This document shows, piece after piece, positions 1 to 7,735 of a stretch of 25,449 nt of DNA; positions within the stretch are counted from its first letter, which is position 1; every line of letters starts with the position of its first letter. The notes under the pieces are model-generated. The model worked only from the letters and a program-made list of their open reading frames with translations, did no database searches and was not told the DNA's origin. The stretch is from contig CAJUSS010000041.1 of NCBI GenBank assembly GCA_910588895.1, forward strand, positions 1 through 25,449, in the 5' to 3' direction. Source of the stretch: an uncultured Lachnospiraceae bacterium. Lineage in GTDB: Bacteria; Bacillota; Clostridia; Lachnospirales; Lachnospiraceae. A program made the translations under genes and the position numbers.

Positions 1-531
1 GACCAGTCTCTGGAGGACGGGCAGACCGTGGATCTGGCGGAATGGCATGTGACGGCGCTGGAAGCGCCTGGACACACCAGGGACTGCTTATCCTTTGTGA
101 TCTGCCGGGATGGCTGTGCAGAGACCATGATGCTGTGCTGTGAGACCGCCGGAGTCTATATGGATGGGTACGGGTTCACCCCCTGCTTTCTCGTGGGGGT
201 GGAGGAGACCCTGCGCTCCATCGAGAAGATGGAGCAGGCAGGGGCGGATATCCTCCTGGGCATCCATAGCGGTTATCTGGATCAGGAACGGATCCCCGCT
301 ATCTGGGAACGGTGCAGGGAGGATACAAAAAGGGCCAGGGAGCGGATGAAGGCCGTGCTGCAAAGGACAGACGACGTGGAGGAGCAGATCCGCAGTCTGG
401 CCCGGTATTATTGGCCGGAGTGCATCCGGGTGTATCAGCCCTATGAGGCTTATGCGGTGAACATGAAGAGCATGCTGGCTGTTGTGGCGCGGGAGGTGGA
501 GCCGTCTCCGTCTGCCACGGCAGGGGCGTAA
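1..531 (+). CDS. MBL-fold metallo-hydrolase, C-terminal part (5' truncated by window)
   Basis: The reading frame is open from the first base and ends at TAA 529-531, so about 176 residues of the C-terminal part are present and the true start lies upstream. A metallo-beta-lactamase-fold hydrolase is suggested by the metal-ligand segment APGHTRDCLSF near residues 22-32, a short strand followed by CETAG where many family members have a GD or D ligand, and a late IHSGYL histidine near residue 89. The family uses a dinuclear metal centre to hydrolyse thioesters, phosphodiesters, lactams or lactones; substrate cannot be told here. The C-terminal 70 residues are helical and charged, and the protein looks cytosolic. 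It is convergent with the lipoprotein gene at 580-1893. The family call is fairly secure; the specific activity is unknown. Confidence 0.72.
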   Translation, partial: DQSLEDGQTVDLAEWHVTALEAPGHTRDCLSFVICRDGCAETMMLCCETAGVYMDGYGFTPCFLVGVEETLRSIEKMEQAGADILLGIHSGYLDQERIPAIWERCREDTKRARERMKAVLQRTDDVEEQIRSLARYYWPECIRVYQPYEAYAVNMKSMLAVVAREVEPSPSATAGA

Positions 532-538
532 AGGTCCC

Positions 539-565
539 GGACAGGCGCCGATGAGAGCGCTGTCC
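539..565. terminator. Hairpin between convergent genes
   Basis: GGACAGGCGC (539-548) pairs with GCGCTGTCC (557-565), with one bulged G at 545 and an 8-base loop. It sits in the 48-base gap between two convergent genes, where a bidirectional terminator is expected. Neither side has a clear T-run, so termination efficiency is doubtful. A second, shorter stem TGTCC/GGACA (561-565/571-575) would compete with it. Confidence 0.35.
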
Positions 566-579
566 TATGCAGGACAAGG

Positions 580-1893
580 TCATTCGGTCATGAACATGTA
601 GCTGGCGGTCCCATAAAATCCCTTCTGGTCCGCCGTGCTGTTGTCCCATTCCGCAGAGACCTCATAGATCTTTCCGGCCTCCAGCTGGATAAAAGGAAGC
701 GGCTGATAGCAGGTGGTCACCATCTGCTCTTTTGCGTCAGGATCCCCGGCAGCCGTGCTGTCCCACTGCCGGATGGTCAGCAGATCCGGAGAGATCTGGG
801 TGTTGAAGGAATAGAGCACTTGATCCGCCCCATTGTAGCGCGGGAGCCGGAGCCGGGGGATATCGTCCTTGGTCTCTGCGGCCAGGGGAGCGGAGCCGCA
901 AGCCACCACCGACTGCGCCTGTCCTCCATCCAGCACGGTCCAGGTGTAGGATCCGGATAGGACCTGGAAGCCGTTCAAGGTACTGGACAGCGTATCCGAT
1001 AAAGTGAGCGCAGGCGCAGCGGTCAAAAGGATATCCGCACGGGCAGTATCTGGTCTGTCCGCATCAGCCAAGACGAGGATGTCCTCTGCCCGGTAACAGG
1101 GGAGTCCCTGGGCATCCCTTTCGTGCAGATCCTCCATCAGGATCCGTATCCCGGCCCCTTCCTTTAACGTATCCGTCCCGGCCGCTCCCTGGGCATCGGA
1201 TACCGTAAAAGCTCCCGGATAACGGTCCGCGTCCGAGCGGATCAGGATATGGTCCTCGTGGATCTCCTTGATATGGGCGGGGATCTCTACATATCGATGG
1301 ATCTCCTGTGCGTTGGCGGCCGCTGCTAAATCGACCTGGTCGATAAAGCGCTGGACATCCTCTTCGCGGATATCGATGTACAGCGACTGGTCCTGGGCGG
1401 ACATCAGCCGTACATACATGGGCGGGCTGTCAAGATCTGCACCGCCCATCAGCAGGGCGAACTGGTCATCGATCGGAAAGTGCAGGCAAAAAAGGCCCGA
1501 ACCCACATCTGTATGTGCGTATCCTTCAAGATCTGCCCAGGAAAGCTCCGCCCCCTTTTGGGCCAGCTCCAGCACCTTATCCATGGTCAGGGGCGCGGCC
1601 GGATCGGAAGGCTGGCTTTCGGCATGTACACGGTCTGCCCGGTCATCGTCCGACTGTCCTGGCTGCGTATCGTCCGGCTGTCCTGGCTGTACATCGTCCG
1701 GCTGTCCCGGCCGCGCGTCGTTTGGCCTCTCATCTGTATCCATCTCTTTATCTGCAGCTGTAGCTGCAGGGGCATCCGCGCGGTCCTGTGCCGCCCGGCA
1801 TCCTGTGAAGGATAATGCGGCGATCGAAACCGCGGCGATCGCTATGGTCGAAAGGCTCCATCTGGCTTTGGATGCGGATCTTATCTTTTTCAT
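580..1893 (-). CDS. Putative lipoprotein of unknown function with an acidic repeat linker
   Basis: This encodes 437 residues. I chose ATG at 1893 (MKKIRSASK) over the in-frame GTG at 1905 because AGGAG lies 11 bases before the ATG but directly abuts the GTG. The N-terminus is a lipoprotein signal: basic start, hydrophobic stretch at about 13-29, and lipobox FTGC with Cys32. Residues about 33-100 form an acidic Ala/Asp/Pro linker holding three copies of an 8-residue PGQPDD-type repeat. The remaining about 330 residues are a mixed alpha/beta exported region that I do not recognise; it has no obvious catalytic motif. It is expected to be anchored on the outer face of the cytoplasmic membrane. 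It is divergent from the dipeptidase gene and convergent with the upstream hydrolase. Function is unknown. Confidence 0.75.
   Translation of the reverse strand: MKKIRSASKARWSLSTIAIAAVSIAALSFTGCRAAQDRADAPAATAADKEMDTDERPNDARPGQPDDVQPGQPDDTQPGQSDDDRADRVHAESQPSDPAAPLTMDKVLELAQKGAELSWADLEGYAHTDVGSGLFCLHFPIDDQFALLMGGADLDSPPMYVRLMSAQDQSLYIDIREEDVQRFIDQVDLAAAANAQEIHRYVEIPAHIKEIHEDHILIRSDADRYPGAFTVSDAQGAAGTDTLKEGAGIRILMEDLHERDAQGLPCYRAEDILVLADADRPDTARADILLTAAPALTLSDTLSSTLNGFQVLSGSYTWTVLDGGQAQSVVACGSAPLAAETKDDIPRLRLPRYNGADQVLYSFNTQISPDLLTIRQWDSTAAGDPDAKEQMVTTCYQPLPFIQLEAGKIYEVSAEWDNSTADQKGFYGTASYMFMTE
1647..1718 (-). repeat. Three 24-bp tandem repeats inside the lipoprotein linker
   Basis: Three units lie at 1647-1670, 1671-1694 and 1695-1718. 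Each begins CGTCCG(A/G)CTGTCC on the plus strand and encodes eight residues of the type QPGQPDD plus one variable residue. The unit length is a multiple of three, so gain or loss of units keeps the frame and only changes the linker length. Confidence 0.85.
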
Positions 1894-2180
1894 TTTTCCA
1901 TTCACTCCTATCCTCTTATTTTTTCACATCAGCGATGCGCCTGCTCTGCATGCTGTCCTATGTATTTCCAACAGACCGTCTTTCCAGACATCGCCGGTCC
2001 GGCACAGGCAGGATGTCTATCCATAGCATACCATGTACTTATTGCGTACTGTCTATGCTTTTTCTTAAATTTTTCCTACAGATCTTCTACGGATCCGATT
2101 ATAATAGAAAGAAAGCGTTCCCAGGGCTTTTCAAGAGCTGGAGGATATGGCCCTGGATGATCTTAAGGAGGACTACGACC

Positions 2181-3233
2181 ATGATAAAAGTGATCGACAT
2201 GCACTGCGACACGATCGCAGAATTATATTACGCCACAGCCCCCACCGCCAGGCAGACGGCGGATGACCCGGCTCCCATCCATGGGCAGCATCCAGAGAAG
2301 CCGCCGTCCATCTTAAACGGCGACCTCCATGTCAACCTGGAGAAGATGGAAAAGGGCGGCTATGGCCTGCAGAACTTTGCCTTGTTCACCCATTTAGAGC
2401 GGGTGGGGGACCGGCCCTTTGAGTACTGCATGAAGCTGGCGGATATCTTTTTCAAAGAGATGGGGGCGCATGATGACCGGATCAAGATCGTAAGGAGCTG
2501 GCAGGATATCCAGGCGAACTGGGAGGCTGGAAGGATGTCCGCCCTCCTTACGGTAGAGGAGGGCGGGGTCTGCCAGGGCGAGCTGGCCTTTCTGCGCATC
2601 CTTTATGAGCTGGGCGTCCGCATGATGACCCTGACCTGGAATTTTCAAAATGAGCTGGGCTGGCCCAACGGACGGCGGCAGAGCGATCCGGAGCATTCGA
2701 TCACCGTGCCGGATACAGAGCATGGCCTGACGGAGAAAGGGCTGGCGTTCTTAGAGGAGATGGAACGGCTGGGGATGATCGTGGATATCTCCCATTTAAA
2801 TGATGCCGGGATATGGGATGTGTTCCGCCATACCAAAAGGCCTTTTGTGGCCAGCCATTCCAACTGCCGCGCATTGGCCTCCCACCCCAGGAACCTGACC
2901 GACGAGATGATCCGGGCGCTGGCGGAGCGGGGCGGTGTGGCCGGGATCAATTTTTGCGCCGCCTTTTTGCGGGATGAGGTGCCGGGAGAACGAGGGACTG
3001 CCTACATAAGCGACATGATCCGTCATATCAAGCATATGAAACAGATCGGTGGGATCGGGGTGATCGGTCTGGGGACCGACTTCGACGGGATCGGGAACAA
3101 GGTGGAGATCGCCGATGCCTCCCAGATGCAGCTTTTGGCGCAGGCTATGGAGCGGGAGGGCTTTACCATCGGGGAGATCGAAGCGGTGTTCCATGGGAAT
3201 GTGCTGCGGGTCTATGAGGAGATCTTGAGTTGA
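2181..3233 (+). CDS. Membrane dipeptidase, renal-dipeptidase family (M19)
   Basis: This encodes 350 residues, the usual family length. The start at 2181 follows AAGGAGG (2164-2170) with a 10-base spacer; the frame is open further upstream but without a comparable site. M19 enzymes are (beta/alpha)8-barrel zinc hydrolases that cleave dipeptides, including some with D-residues at the C-terminal position. Expected ligands are present in order: H8 and D10 (MHCDT), the bridging glutamate in LTVEEGG near residue 126, H205 (DISHLND) and H226 (ASHSNC). The 21-residue spacing of the last two matches the mammalian enzyme. A late GLGTDFDGI loop is also typical. No signal peptide is seen, so it is probably cytosolic. 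A TATAAT lies at 2100-2105 with no good -35. Role: probably dipeptide salvage or peptidoglycan-peptide recycling. Confidence 0.9.
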   Translation: MIKVIDMHCDTIAELYYATAPTARQTADDPAPIHGQHPEKPPSILNGDLHVNLEKMEKGGYGLQNFALFTHLERVGDRPFEYCMKLADIFFKEMGAHDDRIKIVRSWQDIQANWEAGRMSALLTVEEGGVCQGELAFLRILYELGVRMMTLTWNFQNELGWPNGRRQSDPEHSITVPDTEHGLTEKGLAFLEEMERLGMIVDISHLNDAGIWDVFRHTKRPFVASHSNCRALASHPRNLTDEMIRALAERGGVAGINFCAAFLRDEVPGERGTAYISDMIRHIKHMKQIGGIGVIGLGTDFDGIGNKVEIADASQMQLLAQAMEREGFTIGEIEAVFHGNVLRVYEEILS

Positions 3234-3343
3234 TAGAAATGGCAGAAAATGTGCGTCTTGTGAGACCGGATGACTGATCTGCTGGTCGATCTGTAAAATG
3301 CAATATATCGTGGAACTTTTTGATCCAGAAACACAATATCTTG

Positions 3344-3372
3344 TTGACAGTGCGCAGGCAGGATGGTATCAT
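3344..3372 (+). promoter_or_regulatory. Sigma-A promoter for the FMN-binding lipoprotein
   Basis: TTGACA (3344-3349) and TATCAT (3367-3372) are separated by exactly 17 bases. The predicted start of transcription is about 28 bases before the ATG at 3407, which leaves a short leader with GGGAGGA as ribosome binding site. Confidence 0.8.
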
Positions 3373-3406
3373 GTCCTTACAAAAAAACAAATGGGAGGAA
3401 CGACCT

Positions 3407-5140
3407 ATGAAGAAAAATATATTGACAGGAGCGTTTCTGGTGATGAGCATAGGTCTTGCCGCGTGTGGACAGAAGGACCCGCAGCCTTCTGCAGCGGAGA
3501 CCACAGCCGCTGAGACTACATCTCAGGCTGCTGACACAGAAGCCGCATCCGAGACTTCTGTACTGACCGGGGAAGCCGAAGGATACGGCGGACCGATCAC
3601 GGCAGAGGTGACCATGGAGGGCGACAAGATCGTGGACCTTAAGCTGACCGGAGACCAGGAGACCCCCGGGATCGGAGGCGCTGCCTTAGAGACCCTGCAG
3701 GCAGCGATCGTCGAAAAGGGGAGTCTGGACGGCGTGGACGCTGTGTCCGGCGCGACCTGGACCTCCAACGGCGTTTTTGATGCGGTGCGGGCGGCTCTCG
3801 GTATCGAGACAGAGGCAGAGGGAGGCGCGGACCAGAAGGAGGTGGCAGCCACCGGGCTGTCCCATGGTATCGGCTTTGCCTCCAGCGGACGTTTAGGGCC
3901 TGGGCAGGATGACCAGGAGACCGGCGTGTACAGTATAAATGAAGTGATCGCCTACGTCCTCTTCGGAGATGACGGGAAGATCCTGGACTTAGAGGTGGAC
4001 CAGGTGGAAGTGGCCACCCCTAACTACGATGGTGAGCATATGCCGCACCTGACCGGCTTCCCGGGCCAGTCCTATAATGCGGACGAGGACCATGACGAGA
4101 AGGTGGACGCGGTGCTGGAGCAGACCGAGGACACATACCTGGCCGAAGTGGACGGCTGGGCTACCAAGCGGGAGAGAGGTGATACCTATAAGCTGAATTC
4201 CGGCACCTGGACCGATGAGATGGATATCTTCGAGGAGACCTTCCGCGGCATGACTGTGGAGGAGGTAAAAGAGTGGTATGAGGCTTATTGCTCCGATCTA
4301 AATGGAAGACCCCTCCATGGGACCTCTGATAAAGAGGAAGATATCGCAAAATATGAGGCGCTGAGTGAGGACGAGAAAGCGGCCTTGGATGCGATCTCCG
4401 GCGCTACCATGTCCTTGAACGACAGCCATGGCGATATCATCGCCGCGCTGGAAAAGGCCTACGAGAACAGAAGGCCTGTGGAGGCAGAGGCTGTGGCGAA
4501 GATCGGTCTGGGCATCACCAACACCGGACGTCTCGGGCCTGGATCGGACGACCAGGAGGTGGGCGTGTACAGCTTTAACACCCAGGCTGTAGGCGGCTGT
4601 TACGACGGGGACGGGAAGATCGTCGCTCTCTTCACAGACGTGATGGAGGTGGCTACTCCCAACTATGACGGAGAGCATATGCCCCATCTGACCGGTTTCC
4701 CGGGCCAGTCCTACAATGCGGACGAGGACCACGACGAAAAGGTGGACACAGTGCTGGAGCAGACCGAGGACACCTTCCTGGCTGAGATCGAGGCATGGGC
4801 CACCAAGCGGGAGCGGGGGGATACCTATAAGCTGAACTCCGGTACCTGGTCTGATGAGATGGATCTGTTCGAAGGCTATTTTACCGGCATGACCACCGAG
4901 GAGGTCAGCGCATGGTATGACGCGGCCTGCTCAGACGTAAACGGGCGGCCGCTCCATGGGACCTCTGATAAAGAAGAGGATATAGCCAAGTACGAGGCCA
5001 TGACCGATGAGCAGAAGACGGATCTGGACACGATCTCCGGCGCGACCATGAGCCTGCGCGATCCCCACGGCGATATCCTGGGCGCGATCGAGAAGGCCTG
5101 GGCCGCTGCGAAAGACACCACGATCACCGTAGGCCAGTGA
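3407..5140 (+). CDS. FMN-binding lipoprotein with two tandem FMN-bind-related domains
   Basis: This encodes 577 residues. The start at 3407 follows GGGAGGA with a 9-base spacer and gives a lipoprotein signal (lipobox GLAAC, Cys20), so the protein is membrane-anchored and extracytosolic. After a Thr/Glu/Ala linker, residues about 55-135 are a classical FMN-bind domain (PF04205 type) with DAVSGATWTS. Two long domains follow, about 150-358 and 367-571, similar over their whole length with 34 identical residues from E201 and E414. Each ends in SGATMS. The three motifs put candidate flavin-acceptor threonines at T117, T334 and T547. In this family the flavin transferase ApbE attaches FMN covalently to the Thr of Dxx(S/T)GAT; no ApbE gene is in the window. 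Each long domain also keeps one Cys (CSD.NGRPL). It has its own promoter and terminator. The role is inferred to be extracytosolic electron transfer. Confidence 0.85.
   Translation: MKKNILTGAFLVMSIGLAACGQKDPQPSAAETTAAETTSQAADTEAASETSVLTGEAEGYGGPITAEVTMEGDKIVDLKLTGDQETPGIGGAALETLQAAIVEKGSLDGVDAVSGATWTSNGVFDAVRAALGIETEAEGGADQKEVAATGLSHGIGFASSGRLGPGQDDQETGVYSINEVIAYVLFGDDGKILDLEVDQVEVATPNYDGEHMPHLTGFPGQSYNADEDHDEKVDAVLEQTEDTYLAEVDGWATKRERGDTYKLNSGTWTDEMDIFEETFRGMTVEEVKEWYEAYCSDLNGRPLHGTSDKEEDIAKYEALSEDEKAALDAISGATMSLNDSHGDIIAALEKAYENRRPVEAEAVAKIGLGITNTGRLGPGSDDQEVGVYSFNTQAVGGCYDGDGKIVALFTDVMEVATPNYDGEHMPHLTGFPGQSYNADEDHDEKVDTVLEQTEDTFLAEIEAWATKRERGDTYKLNSGTWSDEMDLFEGYFTGMTTEEVSAWYDAACSDVNGRPLHGTSDKEEDIAKYEAMTDEQKTDLDTISGATMSLRDPHGDILGAIEKAWAAAKDTTITVGQ
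3854..5102 (+). repeat. Large tandem duplication within the FMN-binding lipoprotein gene
   Basis: Unit 1 spans about 3854-4478 and unit 2 about 4505-5102. They align with a constant offset of 639 bases (213 codons) in the central part. The protein copies are nearly identical from ATPNYDG to GTW(T/S)DEMD and differ more at both ends. The DNA differs at many third positions, so the duplication is not very recent but the central part is under strong constraint. Confidence 0.85.
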
Positions 5141-5211
5141 TCACCCTGTCTGGCAGGGCGAAGGATGGTGCAGGAGAAGATCCGAGGTACGATAAGAGCA
5201 AGATAAGATAA

Positions 5212-5256
5212 AGCCAGATGGATAGGAGCCAGGTCTTTGTTGATCTGGCTCTTTTT
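5212..5256 (+). terminator. Rho-independent terminator after the FMN-binding lipoprotein gene
   Basis: AGCCAGAT (5212-5219) pairs perfectly with ATCTGGCT (5243-5250) and is followed by CTTTTTCT. It separates the lipoprotein gene from the downstream ABC importer, so these are two transcription units. Confidence 0.75.
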
Positions 5257-5322
5257 CTGTACAGACATTCCAAAGACGCGTTCATCGATCATGTTGAACA
5301 GGCGCATTATGTGTGACCGACT

Positions 5323-5335
5323 GTCAGAGTCTGAC
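5323..5335. promoter_or_regulatory. Perfect 13-bp palindrome, possible operator
   Basis: GTCAGA and TCTGAC flank a single G. The loop would be too small for a useful RNA hairpin, so a dimeric protein-binding site is the simpler reading. It lies 62 bases upstream of the -35 box of the importer operon. The regulator is unknown. Confidence 0.3.
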
Positions 5336-5387
5336 GAGCGGAGCCTTGCGAGGCAACTTTATCGCTTTAAAATCTAAAAAAATCAAC

Positions 5388-5415
5388 GCGATAAAATTGA
5401 CTATCGCTTTTTTTT
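5388..5415 (+). terminator. Terminator-like hairpin overlapping the importer promoter
   Basis: GCGATA (5388-5393) and TATCGC (5402-5407) flank an 8-base loop and are followed by eight T. The element fits an intrinsic terminator for read-through from upstream, but the -35 hexamer of the next promoter lies inside its loop, so the same dyad could also act as an operator. Confidence 0.4.
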
Positions 5416-5425
5416 GTAGTATGAT
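5397..5425 (+). promoter_or_regulatory. Sigma-A promoter of the COG2984-type ABC importer operon
   Basis: TTGACT (5397-5402) and TATGAT (5420-5425) are 17 bases apart, with a T-rich spacer. The predicted transcript starts about 40 bases before the ATG at 5472. The rest of the 331-base gap between genes holds the terminator at 5212-5256 and the palindrome at 5323-5335. Confidence 0.75.
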
Positions 5426-5471
5426 AGATACTGTTTTCAAAAATAAACTGTTTAGGGAGAGTGAGATCGTT

Positions 5472-6554
5472 ATGAAGAAAAGCAACAAGACCATAGCACT
5501 GATCATGGCGGGGCTCTTAGGCCTGTCTCTGACAGCCTGCGGCGGCTCCGCGCAGACGGAGACTACCGCGGCAGGCGGTGAGACCACCGCGGCGGCAGAA
5601 GCCGACACTACGGGAGCGGCCGATGGAGGAGAGACGGGAGCAGAGGCGGCTGAGGGAGAGAAGGCCGCTGACGGCCAGACCTATACGGTCGGTATCTGCC
5701 AGCTGGTGCAGCACGACGCGCTGGACGCGGCCACAAAGGGCTTTATCGACGCCCTGACCGAGGAGCTGGGCGATGCGGTGACCTTTGACGAACAGAACGC
5801 ACAGGGCGATTCCAATACCTGCGCCACCATCATCAATGGCTTTGTGTCTGCGGACGTGGACCTGATCCTGGCCAATGCCACCCCGGCCCTCCAGGCAGCA
5901 CAGGCGGGGACCAATGAGATCCCGATCTTAGGGACCTCCGTCACCGAGTATGGCGTTGCTTTAGGGATCGATGATTTTAATGGCACCGTAGGCGGCAATA
6001 TCTCCGGGACCTCTGACTTAGCGCCCCTGGAGGAGCAGGCCGCCATGCTCCATGAGCTGTTCCCGGACGCAGAGAAGGTCGGTCTCCTGTACTGCTCCGC
6101 GGAGGCGAATTCCCAGTATCAGGTCGATACGGTGAAGGCGGCATTAGAGGCGCTTGGCCATACCTGCGAGTATTATGCCTTCTCAGATTCCAATGACCTT
6201 TCGTCTGTCGCTACCAAGGCGTCCACCGAGTGCGATGCCCTCTATGTCCCCACGGATAATACGGTGGCGGCGAATACGGAGATCGTGAACAATATCTTCC
6301 AGCCGGCAAAGATCCCGGTGGTGGCAGGCGAGGAAAATATCTGCGCGGGCTGCGGTGTGGCTACCCTGTCCATCAGCTACTATGACTTAGGCGTGGGTAC
6401 CGGCAAGATGGCGGCAAAGATCCTGACCGGGGAAGCCGATATCTCCCAGATGCCGATCGAGTATGCGCCTCAGTTCACCAAGAAGTACAATAAGGCCCTC
6501 TGCGAGGATCTTGGAGTCCAGATCCCGGAGGACTATGTCGCGATCGGCGAGTAA
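5472..6554 (+). CDS. ABC importer substrate-binding lipoprotein, tryptophan/tyrosine-like (COG2984)
   Basis: This encodes 360 residues. The start is ATG 5472, preceded by a GGGAGAG site and followed by a signal MKKSNKTIALIM with lipobox LTAC (Cys23). A Glu/Thr/Ala/Gly-rich linker runs to about residue 75. The mature domain begins at TYTVGICQLVQHDALD and has the two-lobe periplasmic-binding fold of the ABC_sub_bind family (PF04392), with landmarks FDEQNAQGD, LILANATPALQA, ILGTSVT, DNTVAANTE and GVATLSISYYDLG. Members studied, such as TrpX, bind tryptophan or tyrosine; the ligand here is inferred only by family. It is the first gene of an operon with the permease and ATPase downstream. A strong stem-loop at 6652-6717 separates it from the permease and may keep its mRNA more abundant. 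Confidence 0.9.
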   Translation: MKKSNKTIALIMAGLLGLSLTACGGSAQTETTAAGGETTAAAEADTTGAADGGETGAEAAEGEKAADGQTYTVGICQLVQHDALDAATKGFIDALTEELGDAVTFDEQNAQGDSNTCATIINGFVSADVDLILANATPALQAAQAGTNEIPILGTSVTEYGVALGIDDFNGTVGGNISGTSDLAPLEEQAAMLHELFPDAEKVGLLYCSAEANSQYQVDTVKAALEALGHTCEYYAFSDSNDLSSVATKASTECDALYVPTDNTVAANTEIVNNIFQPAKIPVVAGEENICAGCGVATLSISYYDLGVGTGKMAAKILTGEADISQMPIEYAPQFTKKYNKALCEDLGVQIPEDYVAIGE

Positions 6555-6651
6555 GGGGAAGACAGCGACTCTGCTGCCTTTTCACGCTGCCATCAGGCAG
6601 GGAGCAGGAGAGCAGGCAGAGGGACAGATGATATGAGGAGTAAGAACACGT

Positions 6652-6717
6652 AAAACCCCGTGGGCTGCCGCAGGACCTCCGATCCGGAAACCGTTCTGCG
6701 GCAGCCCCTATCGGGTT
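6652..6717 (+). promoter_or_regulatory. Intercistronic stem-loop between binding protein and permease genes
   Basis: GGGCTGCCGCAG (6662-6673) pairs perfectly with CTGCGGCAGCCC (6696-6707). An outer imperfect stem, AACCCCG (6654-6660) with CGGGTT (6712-6717), extends it. There is no T-run, so it is better read as an mRNA-stabilising or partial-termination element than as a full terminator. The 239-base gap holds no other feature I can support. Confidence 0.6.
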
Positions 6718-6793
6718 AAAGAAGATCCGGCAGAACGTGTCAGGGCCTATCACACATCCTGCCGACCGGGTCTGCAGAGTGAGGAGAACGATC

Positions 6794-7735
6794 ATGTTGA
6801 GTTTGATAAATGCTTTGCCCGGCGCGGTCGCGCAGGGATTGATCTGGGGGATCATGGCCATCGGGGTCTATATCACCTATCGTATATTGGATATCGCGGA
6901 TCTGACGGTAGACGGCAGTCTCTGTACGGGAGGGGCGGTCTGCGTCATGATGATGCTCAGCGGCCAGAATGTATGGGTATCCATGGGAGCCGCTCTCCTG
7001 GCAGGGATGGTCACCGGCCTGGCTACCGGCATCCTCCATACCTTTGCGGGGATACCGGCGATCTTGGCCGGTATCCTGACACAGCTGGGCCTGTATTCCG
7101 TGAACCTGGAGATCATGGGAAAGGCGAACCAGGCGATCAATGTGGATAAGTTCAGCTTGCTGGTCTCCCTGCGTTTTATCAAGGGTGTGCCGTTCTATAA
7201 AAATACGATCCTGATCGTGGCGCTGGTCATCCTGGTGCTGATCGCCTTTTTATACTGGTTCTTCGGCACGGAGCTGGGCTGCTCCTTAAGAGCCACCGGC
7301 TGCAACGATAAGATGGCCAGAGCCCAGGGCATCAATACGGACTTTACCCGTGTGCTGGGCCTGATGCTGTCCAATGGCTTGGTGGCCTTTGCGGGAGCGC
7401 TTCTGAGCCAGTATCAGGGCTTTGCGGATATCAACATGGGGCGCGGGGCCATCGTGATCGGTCTGGCGGCAGTGATCATCGGGGAAGCGGTGTTCGGAAA
7501 GCTGTTCCGCAATTTCGCCCTCCGTCTCTTTAGCGTGGCATTAGGATCCATCATCTATTACCTGGTGCTCCAGGTGGTCATCGCCATGGGCCTGGACGCC
7601 AACTGGTTAAAACTTTTGTCCGCGCTGGTGGTGGCGGTGTTCCTGGGGATCCCCACCTGGAATGACCGTTACGCCAAGCAGTTCAAGGATATGGGCAGGA
7701 GGAGAGGCAGCGCAGGAAAAGGAGGGACAGACTGA
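6794..7735 (+). CDS. ABC importer permease, tryptophan/tyrosine-like (COG4120)
   Basis: This encodes 313 residues. ATG 6794 follows GAGGAGA with a 7-base spacer; the frame is open upstream but without a site. The protein is very hydrophobic, with about eight predicted membrane segments, and belongs to the branched-chain/ribose-type permease superfamily (BPD_transp_2). The cytoplasmic coupling region ELGCSLRATGCNDKMARAQG (about 177-196) resembles the ELG..LRATG.N..MA...G loop that contacts the ATPase in this family. The C-terminus is basic and cytosolic. It forms the membrane channel of the importer with the lipoprotein upstream. Its stop overlaps the start of the ATPase gene (TGATG), which implies translational coupling. 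Confidence 0.9.
   Translation: MLSLINALPGAVAQGLIWGIMAIGVYITYRILDIADLTVDGSLCTGGAVCVMMMLSGQNVWVSMGAALLAGMVTGLATGILHTFAGIPAILAGILTQLGLYSVNLEIMGKANQAINVDKFSLLVSLRFIKGVPFYKNTILIVALVILVLIAFLYWFFGTELGCSLRATGCNDKMARAQGINTDFTRVLGLMLSNGLVAFAGALLSQYQGFADINMGRGAIVIGLAAVIIGEAVFGKLFRNFALRLFSVALGSIIYYLVLQVVIAMGLDANWLKLLSALVVAVFLGIPTWNDRYAKQFKDMGRRRGSAGKGGTD

Noticed and set aside
1268..2026. Plus-strand open frame of 252 codons across the lipoprotein gene
   Set aside because: It is antisense to the lipoprotein, rich in Ser and Cys, and has no initiation site; the minus-strand gene has a clear lipoprotein signal and RBS.
2071..2105. Promoter of the dipeptidase gene
   Set aside because: TATAAT at 2100-2105 is perfect, but no -35 with more than three matches is found at 16-18 bases, so it is mentioned only in the gene entry.
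3854..5102. Duplication as an assembly artefact
   Set aside because: The two units differ at many third codon positions and at both ends, so they are distinct sequences rather than a misassembled copy.
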